A DNA stretch of 64,000 nucleotides, taken from positions 10,497,168 through 10,561,167 of the forward strand of contig NW_004454216.1 in the NCBI RefSeq assembly GCF_000283155.1. Reading direction: 5' to 3'. The DNA comes from Ceratotherium simum simum. Lineage: Eukaryota; Chordata; Mammalia; Perissodactyla; Rhinocerotidae. Both the position numbers and the translations under genes were made by a program. A model generated the notes under the pieces. The model made no database searches. It was not told the origin of the DNA and saw only the letters and a list, made by a program, of their open reading frames with translations. Within the stretch, counting starts at the first letter, position 1. Each line of letters opens with the position of its first letter. Below are positions 35,880-47,569 of this stretch, one piece after another.

Positions 35880-36250
35880 CAAGGTGGCGACCATGAAAAT
35901 GTACCTTGAGAGCCACCCCAATGTTCACATCAGACCATGCTTCCTCCAAGCTGCTCCCAGCCAATGACTGAGCACAACAAAGGTACTACAGATAAGCTGG
36001 GCTATTTCCGCCCAACGTGGGATTTCTCTAATGTGCAACGTTTTGTTAGGGACATCCTATTGACCTGACAAAACTCTCTCAGAAATCCCCAATCCTGTCC
36101 TCCTGCTCCCTCTCCTTTCACGGGTATTGGACCTGTGTCGTCATCTAAAGGCTTTCTTGGTTTGTTGCTGCTTCCTCCCCCTTCAACCTCTCCAGGCATT
36201 TCCCTCTATTAAATCTTTTCCACGTCTTAACCAGTCTGGTGTATGCATCT
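35880..36250 (+). mobile_element. MER34-like ERV1 LTR, copy 4
   Basis: It shares GACCATGAAAATGTACCTTG with copy 2 and CTGCTCCCAGCCAATGACTG further in. The polyadenylation signal is changed to ATTAAA (CTATTAAATC). The end is near AACCAGTCTGGTGTATGCAT. Confidence 0.65.
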
Positions 36251-37085
36251 TGGAAGCTACCAAGGGTTTAAAAATGGACAAAAACCAAGGGAAAATGATC
36301 GAGCCACAAAGCCACTACCAAGTTCATCCTGCAGAAACAGCCAGGTCAAACACTGCTGATGGCATCCCTGTTACCACTTTGCCCAATACTGTCATTAGAA
36401 ACAGTCACCAATGCTGCTGCTAGACTCTTGGTACTGTCTTACCTGCAGCCACCCGCATCATAATGAATATTTCCTCAATTGTATCTGCACTTTACATTAT
36501 TTCTCTCACGATTCAAAGTCCCAGGGAGTAGTCAATGATTAGCTGAGCCTGAATATGTGTCTGGACAGATAATGACAGGAAAAGGAATGTTGTTCCTTAG
36601 ATTATTCCACAGGAAGGTGGAGTACTGCACTCCACAAATATTTCATGCAATGAGGAGTTAAAGTAGAGGATTAGATAAGGCAAATCAAACCAAAGTATTC
36701 ACAGCAAATGCAGACTAAAATTTATTGGTAAGTAGTGAAAAAATATTTTAATTAGGACTTCAAAATTTTACTAAATTTTATATAAAAAATAAGTATATAT
36801 TTGTCATACATTTAACAGAAAGTAGGCTGTGCGTTAATTTTTGGAAATGATGAATTGTTTATACGTGATTATTCCAGCCAAAATTCACATTAGTCCAATG
36901 TAATATTCTTAAATTTTAACTTTAAAACAATAATAAAAATGATCATTTCTGCAAATTATTCAAGGACTTTATCAATTTTCCCAATAGCTTCCTCTAATAC
37001 AGGATATTCAAGTCATTCTCTTTGAAATACCAATCGTATCATTATTCTTTTACTTTACTTTTAGCCGATTTAATTTTACCAATCC
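36251..37085. other. Unassigned non-coding DNA
   Basis: No gene is seen. The words CAAAGTCCCAGGGAGTAGTC near 36515 look like an old interspersed repeat that I cannot name. The rest is AT-rich. Confidence 0.35.
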
Positions 37086-37210
37086 AGAGACAGTAGTGTG
37101 CTGTGTGGTCTGGTTCAGATTGCCTGCATCTGATGCCCAGCTAGCTTATCCACTTTTGAGCTAAGTTGCAGAGACATGTTACTAACCTCTGTGTGAATTC
37201 TTTTTTTAAC
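37086..37210 (+). mobile_element. MIR SINE, 5' part
   Basis: GTGGTCTGGTTCAGATTGCC is a decayed MIR head and core. The element is continued at 37423-37530 after an ERE-type insertion. Confidence 0.65.
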
Positions 37211-37219
37211 TAAAAATGG

Positions 37220-37413
37220 GCCAGCCCTGGTGGCCTAGTGGTTAAGTTCAGAGCACTCTGCTTTGGTGGCCCGGGTCTGGTTCCCAGGCACCAAACTACA
37301 CTGCTCAAAGACTGTCAGTGGCCATGCTGTGGCAGCTGCTCACATACAACAAGAGGAAGATTGGCAACAGATGTTAGCTCAAGGTGAATCTTCCTCAGCA
37401 AAATAAATAAAAA
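37220..37413 (+). mobile_element. Divergent ERE-type SINE inside a MIR
   Basis: The head is GCCAGCCCTGGTGGCCTAGT. The middle differs from other EREs here (CACATACAACAAGAGGAAGA), and it ends ATCTTCCTCAGCAAAATAAA. TAAAAATGG flanks it at 37211-37219 and 37414-37422. It is more diverged than the others, so probably an older subfamily. Confidence 0.88.
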
Positions 37414-37422
37414 TAAAAATGG

Positions 37423-37530
37423 AGTTAATTAAAGTACCTCTTTCATAGGTTTGTTGTGAGGACTAAATAAGCATATATCTTAGAACAGTGCCTAACACAT
37501 AGTAAGAGTTTAATAAATGTAAACTTCTAT
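37423..37530 (+). mobile_element. MIR SINE, 3' part
   Basis: GGTTTGTTGTGAGGACTAAA and AGAACAGTGCCTAACACATA are MIR 3' wording that follows on from 37210. Confidence 0.75.
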
Positions 37531-38098
37531 CTTAATCTTTATTTGATAACATTTTGTCTGAGGTGTCAGAATATTCCTGATATCATTTCCTTAGACTTCC
37601 TGAAGCCATGCATCAGTTGCAAGTTTTATAGTTTAAATTTGCAGCTGACTTGCATTTTTAATAATATTTTGGACCTTTAAGGTAGACAAATAGATGATAG
37701 TGATAGATATGCATGTATGCACATTAGCAAGAAATTTATTTAATTGTTGACAAATTGCTGTAATGGGTTAGGATAAATGCTATGTTAAACCAAGAGGGAT
37801 GTCTGAGTGGAGACTAATTAAATAAGTGGTGGTTTAATTAGTGAATATTTTTATATTATGACTATGTTTGTATGCATTTCTTTAATGGATTTATGGAAAA
37901 AATCACAGTTACATAAAATAAGAAACAAGTGGTGGAAGAGGGGGATTCTGGATCAAAGTTGTATTTTAAATTATTTTTAAAATTACTAATCGATTTTCCC
38001 TTAGTTACTAGTTTGAAAATGACTATTCTAGAAAGCAAAAATATTTTCACCCTATTTTGGAGTTTGAAAAATGCTCTTAAAAATAACATTCATTCAGA
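37531..38098. other. Unassigned AT-rich non-coding DNA
   Basis: No gene or repeat family is recognised. Confidence 0.35.
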
Positions 38099-38110
38099 TA
38101 AACTAGGTTT

Positions 38111-38347
38111 ATTATTTTTTATTTTTTTGTGAGGAAGATCAGCCCTCAGTTAACATCCAGGCCAATCCTCCTCTTTTTACTGAGGAAGACTGGCCCTGGG
38201 CTAACATCTGTGCCCATCTTCCTCCACTTTATGTGGGACGCCGCCACAGCATGGCCTGACAAGTGGTGCGTCAGTGCGCGCCCGGCGTCCAAACCGGGGC
38301 CGCCAGCAGAGCGCGCACACTTAACACTATGCCACAGGGCCGGCCCC
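38111..38347 (-). mobile_element. ERE SINE, minus strand
   Basis: The complement of the head (GCCACAGGGCCGGCCCC) is at the right end and the T-rich tail at the left. TAAACTAGGTTT (38099-38110) and TAAACTTGGTTT (38348-38359) flank it with one difference. Confidence 0.95.
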
Positions 38348-38519
38348 TAAACTTGGTTTTAAATACTAGCACGAAAGCTGTTGAAAACAGCATAGAAAAT
38401 ATTTTGTAAGGAAGCAGCACAAGTTGTTTGAGGGTGTCAGAGAGCTTCATTAATATTTTTAATCTCATTTACCATGTAAATTTAACATGAGGAAGAACTT
38501 TAGAGAATTCTTTTTCCAG

Positions 38520-39070
38520 TTCTCTTAGGTTAAGACTAAAATCCTTAATGCATCCTACAAGGACATTCTTGCCTCTCCATCCTCATCTCATAGTCTTTCT
38601 TTGCTTTCTGCTCTCCAGGAAAGCAGCCTTTTAAAATTTCCTCTTGCAGATCATGCTCTCTCTTGCCACAGGGCCTTTGCACATGTCATTCCCTCCTCCT
38701 ATCTCTTGCCACAGGGCCTTTGCATATGTCATTCCCTCCTCCTAGATTACTTTTCCCCACTCTCACCCTTGCCTACTAACTTTCACTCATTCCTAAAATT
38801 TCAGTTCAGTTATTATGTTCTCAGGGAAAGCTTTCCTTATCATCAGTTTTTCAGTACTCTCATAGAACTGTGTTCCTTTCTCATGGAAATTATTATTCAT
38901 TAGTTATTAGTGACTAATTCTTATTCATTAGTTACTAGTGGTTGTTTACCCTCCACAAATTATAAACATCATAAAAGAACAAAGCATGTCTTTATTGTTT
39001 CTGGCTGTAACCAGTGCTTAGCAGAGTTCTGGCCACACAGTAGGTGCTCAATACATATTTAACATATAAA
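38520..39070 (+). mobile_element. L2 LINE, ORF2 end and 3' UTR, with internal tandem duplications
   Basis: TAATGCATCCTACAAGGACA, CACAGGGCCTTTGCACATGT and TTAGCAGAGTTCTGGCCACA follow the L2 order. A 43-bp unit occurs twice in tandem at 38659-38701 and 38702-38744 with one base difference. A second, shorter duplication of about 28 bp lies at 38893-38941. The 100-codon frame at 38601-38903 spans the duplication and is not a gene. Confidence 0.85.
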
Positions 39071-39394
39071 AAAAGAGTATTTTATGCAAAATAAGTTAAT
39101 GAATGGTCTTAATCGAATCAATGAGACTATTTAAATTTCATGCAGTTGTGTATGAGTATATTTTAAGAGAAAAGAATCAATAGTTTCTGTTAAATATGCA
39201 CCAGTGTTTTTAAAATAAAGATTGAGGACAATGAATATTCATAGAGTGAGATTCTTCCCAACATCGTTGAGCCAATAAGCAGAAAACCTAGGGTTTTCTT
39301 TCTGCTTCCAACTCCAGGAATAATCTAATATACTACACTACATATTTTAACATTTATTCAAACTGCAACATTTTTTTAAAAACATGGTACATAC
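39071..39394. other. Unassigned non-coding DNA
   Basis: No gene or repeat recognised. Confidence 0.35.
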
Positions 39395-39790
39395 TACACA
39401 CTGTCCTAGGTGCTAGGGATTCAGACAGAAAAGGCACAGACCATTTCAGATGCTACTCATAAAATGATGTTTACAATGAAGAATGCATTCATCACATACA
39501 AATTATTACCAAAACTAGAAATAAAAGAATATTGCTATCTCTAAACTCAACGGGAAAAAAAATATATATACACGTATAAATCCATTTATTAGTTTTTGCG
39601 GAGCATCTTAGAGCACCATATATTCGGTCCTTTCCAACAACCCTGTGAGTTGTTTGTATAATCTGATTTCTCTCATTTTTCAAATAAGAAAACTAAGATA
39701 TTAGTAATTTATTCAAAATTAAATATCTATTTAGGGGATAGAGGACTCGTGATCAGGACTAGAACTCCTGGTACTGAGTAAACTAGAGGG
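39395..39790 (-). mobile_element. L2 and MIR fragments, minus strand
   Basis: At 39395-39440, CTGTCCTAGGTGCTAGGGAT is the complement of an L2 3' UTR. At about 39630-39780, AACCCTGTGAGTTGTTTGTA and AATAAGAAAACTAAGATATT are the complement of a decayed MIR core. Confidence 0.55.
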
Positions 39791-40634
39791 GACTCTTCTC
39801 AAGAAACTTTACTGCATTAAAGAAATGTTTAAGGATAACAGAAAATTCAAGCTTCCAGGCTGCTAAACGAAGGGATACTTTTCTCATTATGCTAAAAAAT
39901 GGTGGTAATCATCACGATGTTCTTTTATATATTTTTAATTATAAAGAATGCTCTTTTGAATGTGATAATATAGGAAATCTATTGTTAGTAGTACATTTCA
40001 TCACGATATGGTCAACTGATCTTGGATATGTTGACGTTTTATCAATTGCCAGTGTATTGGGGTGTGAAGAGAAATTTGGGTATATGCTGAGGAACTCTGT
40101 TTTCTCTTCATACACAAATAGGTAATATGGATATTTACTATATTATCCAAGGTAAAAACAACAACAGACAGAATCTTAGGCTAAGGTAATAGGACAACTA
40201 TGACACCTAGTCCAGTTCATACCATGTTTCATAATCAAGCCTACTTCTGAGACTCATCAGCAACCCCCTTCCCACTTCCTCCTTAACCATTCGAATTCAA
40301 CATAATTTCAATATCTAGCTCAATTCCTTTCCCCTTTAATGAGTATTCAGCGAAGTATGCCAGCCCATATCGATTTATCACTTCTCAAATTCCTTTGGGT
40401 CTATGCCAATGATTCTCAGTCTATTTTTATTCAAGCAATAACAGATTTTTGCATTCATAATCTACTCTCCCTAAATATATCCACATTTTGATATCTCCAA
40501 AACATTTTTAAACAATATAAAGCAAATGGCTACACAACATTTTTTGACATAGCATGCATAAGAATATCTATAACATATAAATAAATATTAACAGCCTTTC
40601 AAAATGGTGAAACATGAAAACCTGTAACATAGTA
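39791..40634. other. Unassigned AT-rich non-coding DNA
   Basis: No gene or repeat family is recognised. The 78-codon frame at 39889-40125 has no recognisable content. Confidence 0.35.
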
Positions 40635-40860
40635 ATAATAATTAACACTTCCATAGTACTTGCCATATGTACGAAACTCTATCATTTATTCCTCACAACT
40701 TGATAAAGTAGGAATAGTTTATCCCTATTTTACAGATAAGGAAATAAAAGTACAAATAAGTTAATTGACTGGTTCAAGAAAACACAACTAGTAAATCACA
40801 AAGCTAAGACTTGAATTTATGTAACCTGACCCCATAGCCTATGCTTGTAATCAAAAGCTC
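40635..40860 (-). mobile_element. MIR SINE, nearly complete, minus strand
   Basis: The plus strand reads CATTTATTCCTCACAACTTG, CCTATTTTACAGATAAGGAA and AAACACAACTAGTAAATCAC. This is the complement of a MIR from tail to tRNA-like head, about 225 bp. Confidence 0.88.
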
Positions 40861-41254
40861 ACTTTTAAGTTGTGTGAATAATTTCTAGATCTTACAAGCT
40901 GTAACTGCAACTCTTTCTTTCCCATCAAAAACATATCATATTACAATAGAGATAATAATATTGTAAATATTTTAATATACGAAAAAAGTTAAATAGTTCA
41001 AAACCTTGGAGAATTTAACTTTTATTACTAGCAATTTTCTTATGTACAGCATGTATCTGATTAAGAAATATAAGCCCAGAGTTACTTACTAACTTTGTTT
41101 TTAGAAATGACTATTTATTGCAGTAAATTTGTAAGCAATGTGAAGACACAGCCTGGCATTTATGCTGTTTTCATATGCCCATAAAGCTAAGGTAGGTGCT
41201 GAGTACATAGTGGGCGTTAGTAAAAACTTTCTGACTTACCGTGTTAATTCTAAG
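40861..41254. other. Unassigned non-coding DNA with a possible L2/MIR scrap
   Basis: GTAGGTGCTGAGTACATAGT near 41190 resembles the 3' end of a MIR or L2. The rest is not recognised. Confidence 0.35.
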
Positions 41255-41430
41255 AAGATAGTTTTTCAAACTTGGCTGCACATTAAAATCAACAAGAGAG
41301 CTCTTTAAAAAGCAAATATCAAGACCTCACTCTCCCTGGGATTCTGATTTCACTTGCCTTGGGTGGGTGCACACCTCAGGTGATTCTCTGGTGCAGTGAG
41401 GGTTGAGAACCAGGGATCTAACAAGTGGTT
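41255..41430 (+). mobile_element. MER5A-like non-autonomous hAT DNA transposon
   Basis: TTTCAAACTTGGCTGCACAT at one end and GGGTTGAGAACCAGGGATCT at the other are typical MER5-type ends, with CTGGGATTCTGATTTCACTT in the middle. Length is about 175 bp. There is no transposase; such elements relied on autonomous Charlie elements. Confidence 0.75.
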
Positions 41431-43539
41431 ACTTTCAGAGTGACTGATGCTGGAGCAGGGGTGGCGTGAGCACTGGGAGGAAGGAAAGAGCAGCCATAGG
41501 AAGGAATAAAGGGATGGAGAAAGTTAAAGAAAAAAGCCACTCATTTATACCTTTCATCTTACAATAACCCCAATCGGTTACATTTTTTCCTATGAATGAG
41601 CTCTTTGCAATCATTTACACCTTATATTTTCATGTAATATTAGAGTGTATGCACTTTCCATCTTCAAAATAGTCCCCCAAAGCTTAATTGTAGATTTGGA
41701 AAACTATTGAGGGAGATTTTTTTTAACCTTAGAGTTAAAATCCTACTGTCTTAAATCATTTTGCCAGGAAAAATTATATTAGTTTGCTGACTATCTGAAT
41801 GCATGAATCAATGAATAAAAATTTATGAAATAATCATCCTCAGTTTCCATTTGTTTTTTAAAGGTTGCTTTCTATTGAAGTTGGGTTCTGATAACCATGT
41901 AGCTCAACTCTTTTGAGGCGGGTCCACTACCTTCCGTGACCTGTTTCAAGAGATCACCATGCATACACACTATCCAGACCTTAATTTTTTTCTACCAGCC
42001 CTATTCTCATATTGCTAGGTATGTGATTCATTGGCTGATATTAAATTTCTAACTTCAATTCACTTCCTAACCCTATGTATATTCATCTCACTGCCATTTA
42101 AAGTTTCATATCAATTAACTTACCATGTTTTACTATTTATTATTGCTTTTTTGTCACCATACGCCAAAGACTCTAAAAGCACTTTCACCTCTAGGAGTCA
42201 CAAGTTAAGACAGTTTCTTTCTCTTATTCTTTGTTGATAAAATGGCTTTTTCTTTTCCAATGTGTGTTGGCTTCCTTTAGAGGCAAAATCTAAACCAGAA
42301 TTTGTTCAGGAAATACTGTTAAGTTTTGAAAGGGAAACCTATGAGTAATTCTGAAATCTATTTCATTGTCTATAGTTTAGCAAAATCTTATCCATGCAAT
42401 GGCTTCGAGGCAGACAGAAAAAGAATTAAGTTTGTGCTTAGAGGAAATAAAGAAACTTGATGATGAAACAAAAAATCTATTCAATGTGTCTCATTTTCTG
42501 TTATTGAATACTCCATTGTTGGTAAATAACTCATTTTTAGAGGTTTTGATTAGGTTTTGGGGCACATAATGTTATTTATTACCCATGAATCTTTGTATTT
42601 GACATTTAAAAAAAGATTAAATTGTCTTCATTAAATAGAAAACATTGATCCATTAAGTTACAGAAAATAAATTCGTTTCCATTGTTTAATCTTCTTACTC
42701 CTTTTTAAAAAATATCTTTTAAATAGATCGTGAAGATGTTATTCCCCTCCTTTAAAGTAATATGGAAATTTTCCATCAAACTGATGTTGTTAGGTTCAAA
42801 ATGCCATCTTCAGTGTTTTTATTTCTAAATATTAATTTTTTTCCTCTTAGGAACTTCACTTTTTTTCAAATTAAAATTAATTCAAATCGAGACAATCTTT
42901 ATGATACCATTTTCGTCTTTTCCCTTATTTAAATGAAAATTAATAATCAAAAAGAAGAGTTCTGTTTTCAAGAAGGTAAATTTTGACAAATACAATTTTG
43001 TCTTAATTTATATATTATTCAATGCATTCCAAGGAAAGCATTATTAAAATTTTATTTATTTAGTTCTTTTTTGTTTGTTGTAACAACCTATGTGTAAGCA
43101 AGGAAGCGTGGAAGCCAATTATAAATTGGTTTCATTGTCAACTGTTACTATTCTTTGTGTTAATTCCCAGCCCATCTTGAATATAATAAATGAATTATCT
43201 TTTAAAACAGCAAGAGAACAAAGTTCTTGCTTACTATTTCATAGTTAAGAATTATTGTTGACTCTAGTCATACCGCGGGAGGAGAGAATATTACAGAAAA
43301 ATTTATCAAATCTTGATTTGTGTTGTCATTTTATTAACAAGAGTTGTACATCATTTATGCTAGTCAAGGGCATTCTTCTATCCTTCTCCATTTTTTTTGT
43401 GCCGGAATATGATGGAAAAAAACACGCAACCACATATATAAAATCAAATGCACGCAACACACTTGCACTCAGAGGTACTTGTAAACACAAGTCAGTATAT
43501 ATTCAATTTAATAGCCTATACCTATCCTTACAAGGAGGG
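41431..43539. other. Apparently unique non-coding DNA
   Basis: AT-rich, with no recognised repeat, exon or RNA. The frames at 42031-42237 and 43255-43671 show no family features; the latter runs into an L2 relic. Confidence 0.4.
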
Positions 43540-43830
43540 GTCCTATTTAAAATTAGGTATTCAGCAATATTCACTTACACATTTAGAAAACATTTTTCTT
43601 TGTGTCCCAGGCCTAGTTTTTATACAGAAGATCATTGCCTTCAAGAAGCTCACAGTATAGAGAGGACTTAAAATTCATAAAAGGTCATTATAATATGGCA
43701 TCAAAGATGAAATTCAATTTTAATGTAGTCATTCATCAAATACTTCATGATCCACTACACTGTGCATAGGCCTGGCCCTTTTGCGGCTTATAGTTGGGAA
43801 AGCAGACAGATTTTGTGCTCTGCTTAAAAG
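43540..43830 (-). mobile_element. L2 3' fragments, minus strand
   Basis: TTCAAGAAGCTCACAGTATA and GCATAGGCCTGGCCCTTTTG are the complement of L2 3' UTR wording, in two decayed pieces. Confidence 0.55.
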
Positions 43831-43864
43831 TAAATAAACATTAAATTTTTCAATTTATTATTTT

Positions 43865-44521
43865 TTTAACTACACTACAAACTTCATCTGATTTTTATCA
43901 GTTTTTCTGTTAATGTCCCTTTTCTGTTCCAGGATCCAATCCAGAATCCCATAACGCGTTTAGTTCTTGTGTCTCTTCAGTCTCCCCTAATCTCCCACAG
44001 TTTTATCTCACTTTGTCTTTCATAACCTTGGCACTTCTGAAGAGTACTGGGAAGTTCTTTTGCAGAATGTCCCTCATTTTAGGTGTTTTTTCATGATTAG
44101 ATTGAGGTTACACATTTTAGGCAGGAATACCACAAAGTGTCATATCAAGAGTACATGATGTTGCTATATAGTAGTACTGGCGATGCTATCCTTGACACCT
44201 GGTCAAGGTCTCCCAGGTTTTCTATTGTAAAATTACTATTTTTCCCTTTGTAACTAATATATATCTTGGGGAGGGATCCACTGGGACTATGTAAATATCC
44301 TGTTTTCCTCAAACTTTCATCTACTACTTTTAGCATCCATCAGGCAACAACTATTGCTATGTTGTTCTAACGGTGATTTTCCATATCCCTTGTTGCTTCT
44401 ACATTTATCAACTGGAATCCTTTGGTAAGGAAACATTGTCCCCCTTCCTTCATTTATTATTTATTCAATTATTTATTTATATCATGAATATTACTTTATT
44501 CTAGAGGTTATAATCTAATAG
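43865..44521 (-). mobile_element. Old L1 3' region, minus strand (part 1)
   Basis: CAGGATCCAATCCAGAATCC, GATTGAGGTTACACATTTTA, TCTATTGTAAAATTACTATT and GACTATGTAAATATCCTGTT are the complement of an ancient L1 3' region. A MITE interrupts it at 44524-44724. Confidence 0.75.
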
Positions 44522-44523
44522 TA

Positions 44524-44724
44524 CAGCCATACATCACCTGATGGAGATATGCTCTGAGAAATAAGTCATTAGGCAATTTCATCATTATGCGAGTATCATA
44601 GAGTGTACTTACACAAACCTAGATGGTATAGCCTACTACACACCTACACGGTACTAATCTTGTGGGACCACTGTCCTATATGTGGTCATCGTTGACTGAA
44701 ATGTCATTATGTGACGCATGACTG
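44524..44724. mobile_element. MER2-like Tigger MITE with intact terminal inverted repeats
   Basis: It starts CAGCCATACATCAC and ends GTGACGCATGACTG, which are inverted repeats with a few changes. Both sides carry TA (44522-44523 and 44725-44726), the duplication made by Tc1/mariner elements. Internal wording such as AGTGTACTTACACAAACCTA identifies the MER2-like group. At about 201 bp it is an internally deleted, non-autonomous form with no transposase. Confidence 0.88.
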
Positions 44725-44726
44725 TA

Positions 44727-45405
44727 TTGTTATTTATTTTGTACCCAATCTGTTCCAATTTTGCAATTAAGACCTCTTTCATGTTGGCTCCTTTGCCCTT
44801 TTGATGTATTGTCATCCTTTTTTGAGCACTTCCTTACTTTCTGGCACTACCAAATGCTCTAGGTTCATTTTGTATTTTTCCTGCTCCAGCTCTTAATCAA
44901 CCGCTTTTCCAAGGAGCCCTTGTTCCTTTTACCGGAGAATGGTCTTTAGAAACCGAGATCAGAGTGGTAGGTGTGTTCATTTCTACTGGGGTGTCAATTA
45001 TTTTAAGCCCTCTCGGGGGGCAGTGCTAGGAGATTATGCACACACACACACACACACCCTTAATCTATACATATATCTATATTGATTTCTTTATCTATCT
45101 ATACGTATATGTATATTTAAAACCACAGCTCATACTGATATTTCTGGTTCCAATCTCACAACACAGGATTTATTCTAGTCGTCACTCTTTCCTTATTTGT
45201 TACTTCTTTTTCTGACAGGACAATCTGGCTCTCATTATCTACAATATATGTACTTATTTGTTCCACCCTGGTACACAAATAAAGTAGTTTTCAAATGGCT
45301 AATGCATGCCTCTGTGACAAACCCAAACAGAGGACACTATTTGTATACCATTCCTTTTGTCTTTAACTTGTATCCAGTCAAAATACTGTTTTCCAAAGTT
45401 TCTTA
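44727..45405 (-). mobile_element. Old L1 3' region, minus strand (part 2), with a (CA)n tract
   Basis: ACTTTCTGGCACTACCAAAT, GCTGATTTT-like decayed wording and CTGGCTCTCATTATCTACAA continue the L1 after the MITE. A (CA)n run lies at 45039-45057 and a TA-rich simple repeat at about 45068-45118. Confidence 0.75.
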
Positions 45406-46110
45406 GAAATAGTTTTTTTCTTTGTCATTATTGTTATATAATTCATTTACACTGTTAGGTTTATTTGTTAAAAATTGTATTCCATTTTGAATTCCCCCAC
45501 ATTTTGGTTGATTTTATTTAATTTACATATAGTAAAATTCTCTCTTTGTGTTATACAATTCTATGGGTTTTGACAAAGCATGGATTATTTTTTATGAAGA
45601 AGAATTAAAGCTCAATGGTTACATGCTTCTAATTTTCTTTTAATCCTATAAGTCTAATTTTATAGCCACAATAGGCTTAATAAGAGATATGAGTAATTGG
45701 ATAAGCAAGCAAATATTAAATAAATGAGTGAGAAAAAGTGCAGAAAAAAATTGGATTGTTAAAAAAAAAAAACCTATGGTCTTTAACCATTGTCATCTGA
45801 ACTTAAACAGAAGTTGTACATTTCTCATAGCAGCACATTGCCCATGATCTCCCATTTCCTTTGTCTTTCTTTGTTGGGGGTGGCAGTGAATTAATCATGC
45901 CTATTGTTTAGTTTTAGGATTCAACTTAAAGTATTGAGAACTTATATTTAAGCATAAACCAGCAAAGCAATGGTTCTCAGAGTTTCTAGAAGAAAAGGGA
46001 AGATCTTTGAAGACTTCACTTGCATGTTTAAGTAGTTGTAGTAATAAAATAGGATTTGAAAATCTATGGAATAGGACAAAATATATTATATAAGCTTAAC
46101 TTTGTGTAAC
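45406..46110. other. Unassigned AT-rich non-coding DNA
   Basis: No gene or repeat family is recognised. An A run lies at about 45760. Confidence 0.35.
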
Positions 46111-46325
46111 TATTTTCTTCTAGAGTCAATTGCTCTCCCACTTTCCTAAATAAGAAATGTCTTCTCTTCTCAAATATCAAAACCTCCTCCACCATCTGCA
46201 CTCTTGACTGATGACCTTGCTTCACATTTCTCTGAGAAAGCAGATGTAACTAAAGAAAATTTACAAGTCTCCAAAACGTCTACCATTTACTTGTCCATAT
46301 ATTCTAGCTTCTCTCCTATTATCAT

Positions 46326-46327
<2 letters not shown>
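46111..46327 (+). mobile_element. L2 LINE ORF2 region (part 1)
   Basis: Decayed L2 reverse-transcriptase-side wording (CTTGACTGATGACCTTGCTT). It is continued beyond the GATA repeat. Confidence 0.5.
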
Positions 46328-46417
<90 letters not shown>

Positions 46418-46551
46418 GATAGATAGNNNNNNNNNNNNNNNNNNNNNNNNNNNNNNNNNNNNNNNNNNNNNNNNNNNNNNNNNNNNNNNNNNNNNNNNNN
46501 NNNNNNNNNNNNNNNNNNNNNNNNNNTAGATAGATAGATAGATAGATAGAT

Positions 46552-46594
<43 letters not shown>

Positions 46595-46621
46595 GATAGA
46601 TAGATAGATAGATAGATAGAT

Positions 46622-46656
<35 letters not shown>

Positions 46657-46683
46657 GATAGATAGATAGATAGATAGATAGAC

Positions 46684-46726
<43 letters not shown>

Positions 46727-46727
46727 A
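46328..46727. repeat. Compound (GATA)n microsatellite containing an assembly gap
   Basis: Long GATA runs are broken at intervals by a TGA trinucleotide. The breaks occur at 46374, 46417, 46551, 46594, 46621 and 46656, so blocks are 43, 43, 27 and 35 bp where measurable. The 141-codon YLSI-repeat frame on the minus strand merely translates this repeat. True length is unknown because of the gap. Confidence 0.98.
46427..46526. other. Assembly gap (100 N)
   Basis: Exactly 100 N lie inside the GATA repeat, the usual placeholder for a gap of unknown size. The microsatellite probably collapsed in assembly. Confidence 0.99.
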
Positions 46728-47530
46728 AGACCTTTCCTTGCTCCTAGCAAAGGCTAATCACTTACTTAAAGACATTGATCTAGCAATTATCTTCTTGCAA
46801 GCACATTAACAATTTTTCTCTCTGTACTACATTATTTTTATCCCAATACAAATATGTTAATGTTTCTATATAATATTTTACATCTTTAAAAAAAACTGTC
46901 CATATAAGAGTTCTCTCAAACTCCTTCTCTCTCCTTTTATTCACTAAAACTGCTCTTGACAAAGTCACAACCTCCATCCACAATGTTAAATCTAACAGAT
47001 AGTTCCAAGCTCTCATTTTATTCATCTCTGTAAATTCACACTATTTTTAACACTCTCTTCTGGAAAAAATTCCTTCGCTTGGCTCCCAGGATAGTAAACT
47101 CATGCAATCTCATTCTCAGTCTTGCTTTGTAGTTCTTCCTCATCTTCCTAACCAAAATAAACCTTGAATGCCCCAGAATTCAGTTCTTGGATGGATTTTC
47201 TTTTCTTCTTACATTTATTTCATTGGTAGCCTCATTTATTCTTATGCTTTCGGTACCATCTGCTTATGGATTGCAAATGTAAATCTCCAACCTGGACTTT
47301 CCCATGAATTTCAGACTTATAGATACAATCGCCTACTTAACAGATCCACCACTTGGATGTCTAATGAGCATCTCAAACTTAACATGCCAAATTGAGTTGC
47401 TCTTTTCCCCAAATCCTTCTACTTCCACAGTCCTATCCAGCTGAGCAATTGATAATTCTATCCTTCACTTGTTTAGGCCAAAAATCTTAGCAATATCCTT
47501 GCCTTCCCATTTTCTCAGATATTCCATTTA
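46728..47530 (+). mobile_element. L2 LINE ORF2 region (part 2)
   Basis: ACTTAAAGACATTGATCTAG, ACTGCTCTTGACAAAGTCAC, TTGGATGTCTAATGAGCATC and AACTTAACATGCCAAATTGA follow L2 ORF2 in order. L2 is an ancient mammalian LINE, extinct in placental mammals. Frames are broken, and the piece contains internal deletions. Confidence 0.8.
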
Positions 47531-47569
47531 CTACTGCAATATTGTGAGTTATAAGAAATATATATGTGG

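Noticed and set aside
43255..43671. 138-codon plus-strand frame
   Set aside because: No recognisable domain; the 3' part runs into an L2 relic.
46328..46727. Regularly interrupted repeat as a CRISPR-like array
   Set aside because: There are no unique spacers; blocks are all GATA, and the genome is mammalian.
46325..46750. 141-codon frame encoding repeated YLSI
   Set aside because: It is the translation of the GATA microsatellite and runs through 100 N.
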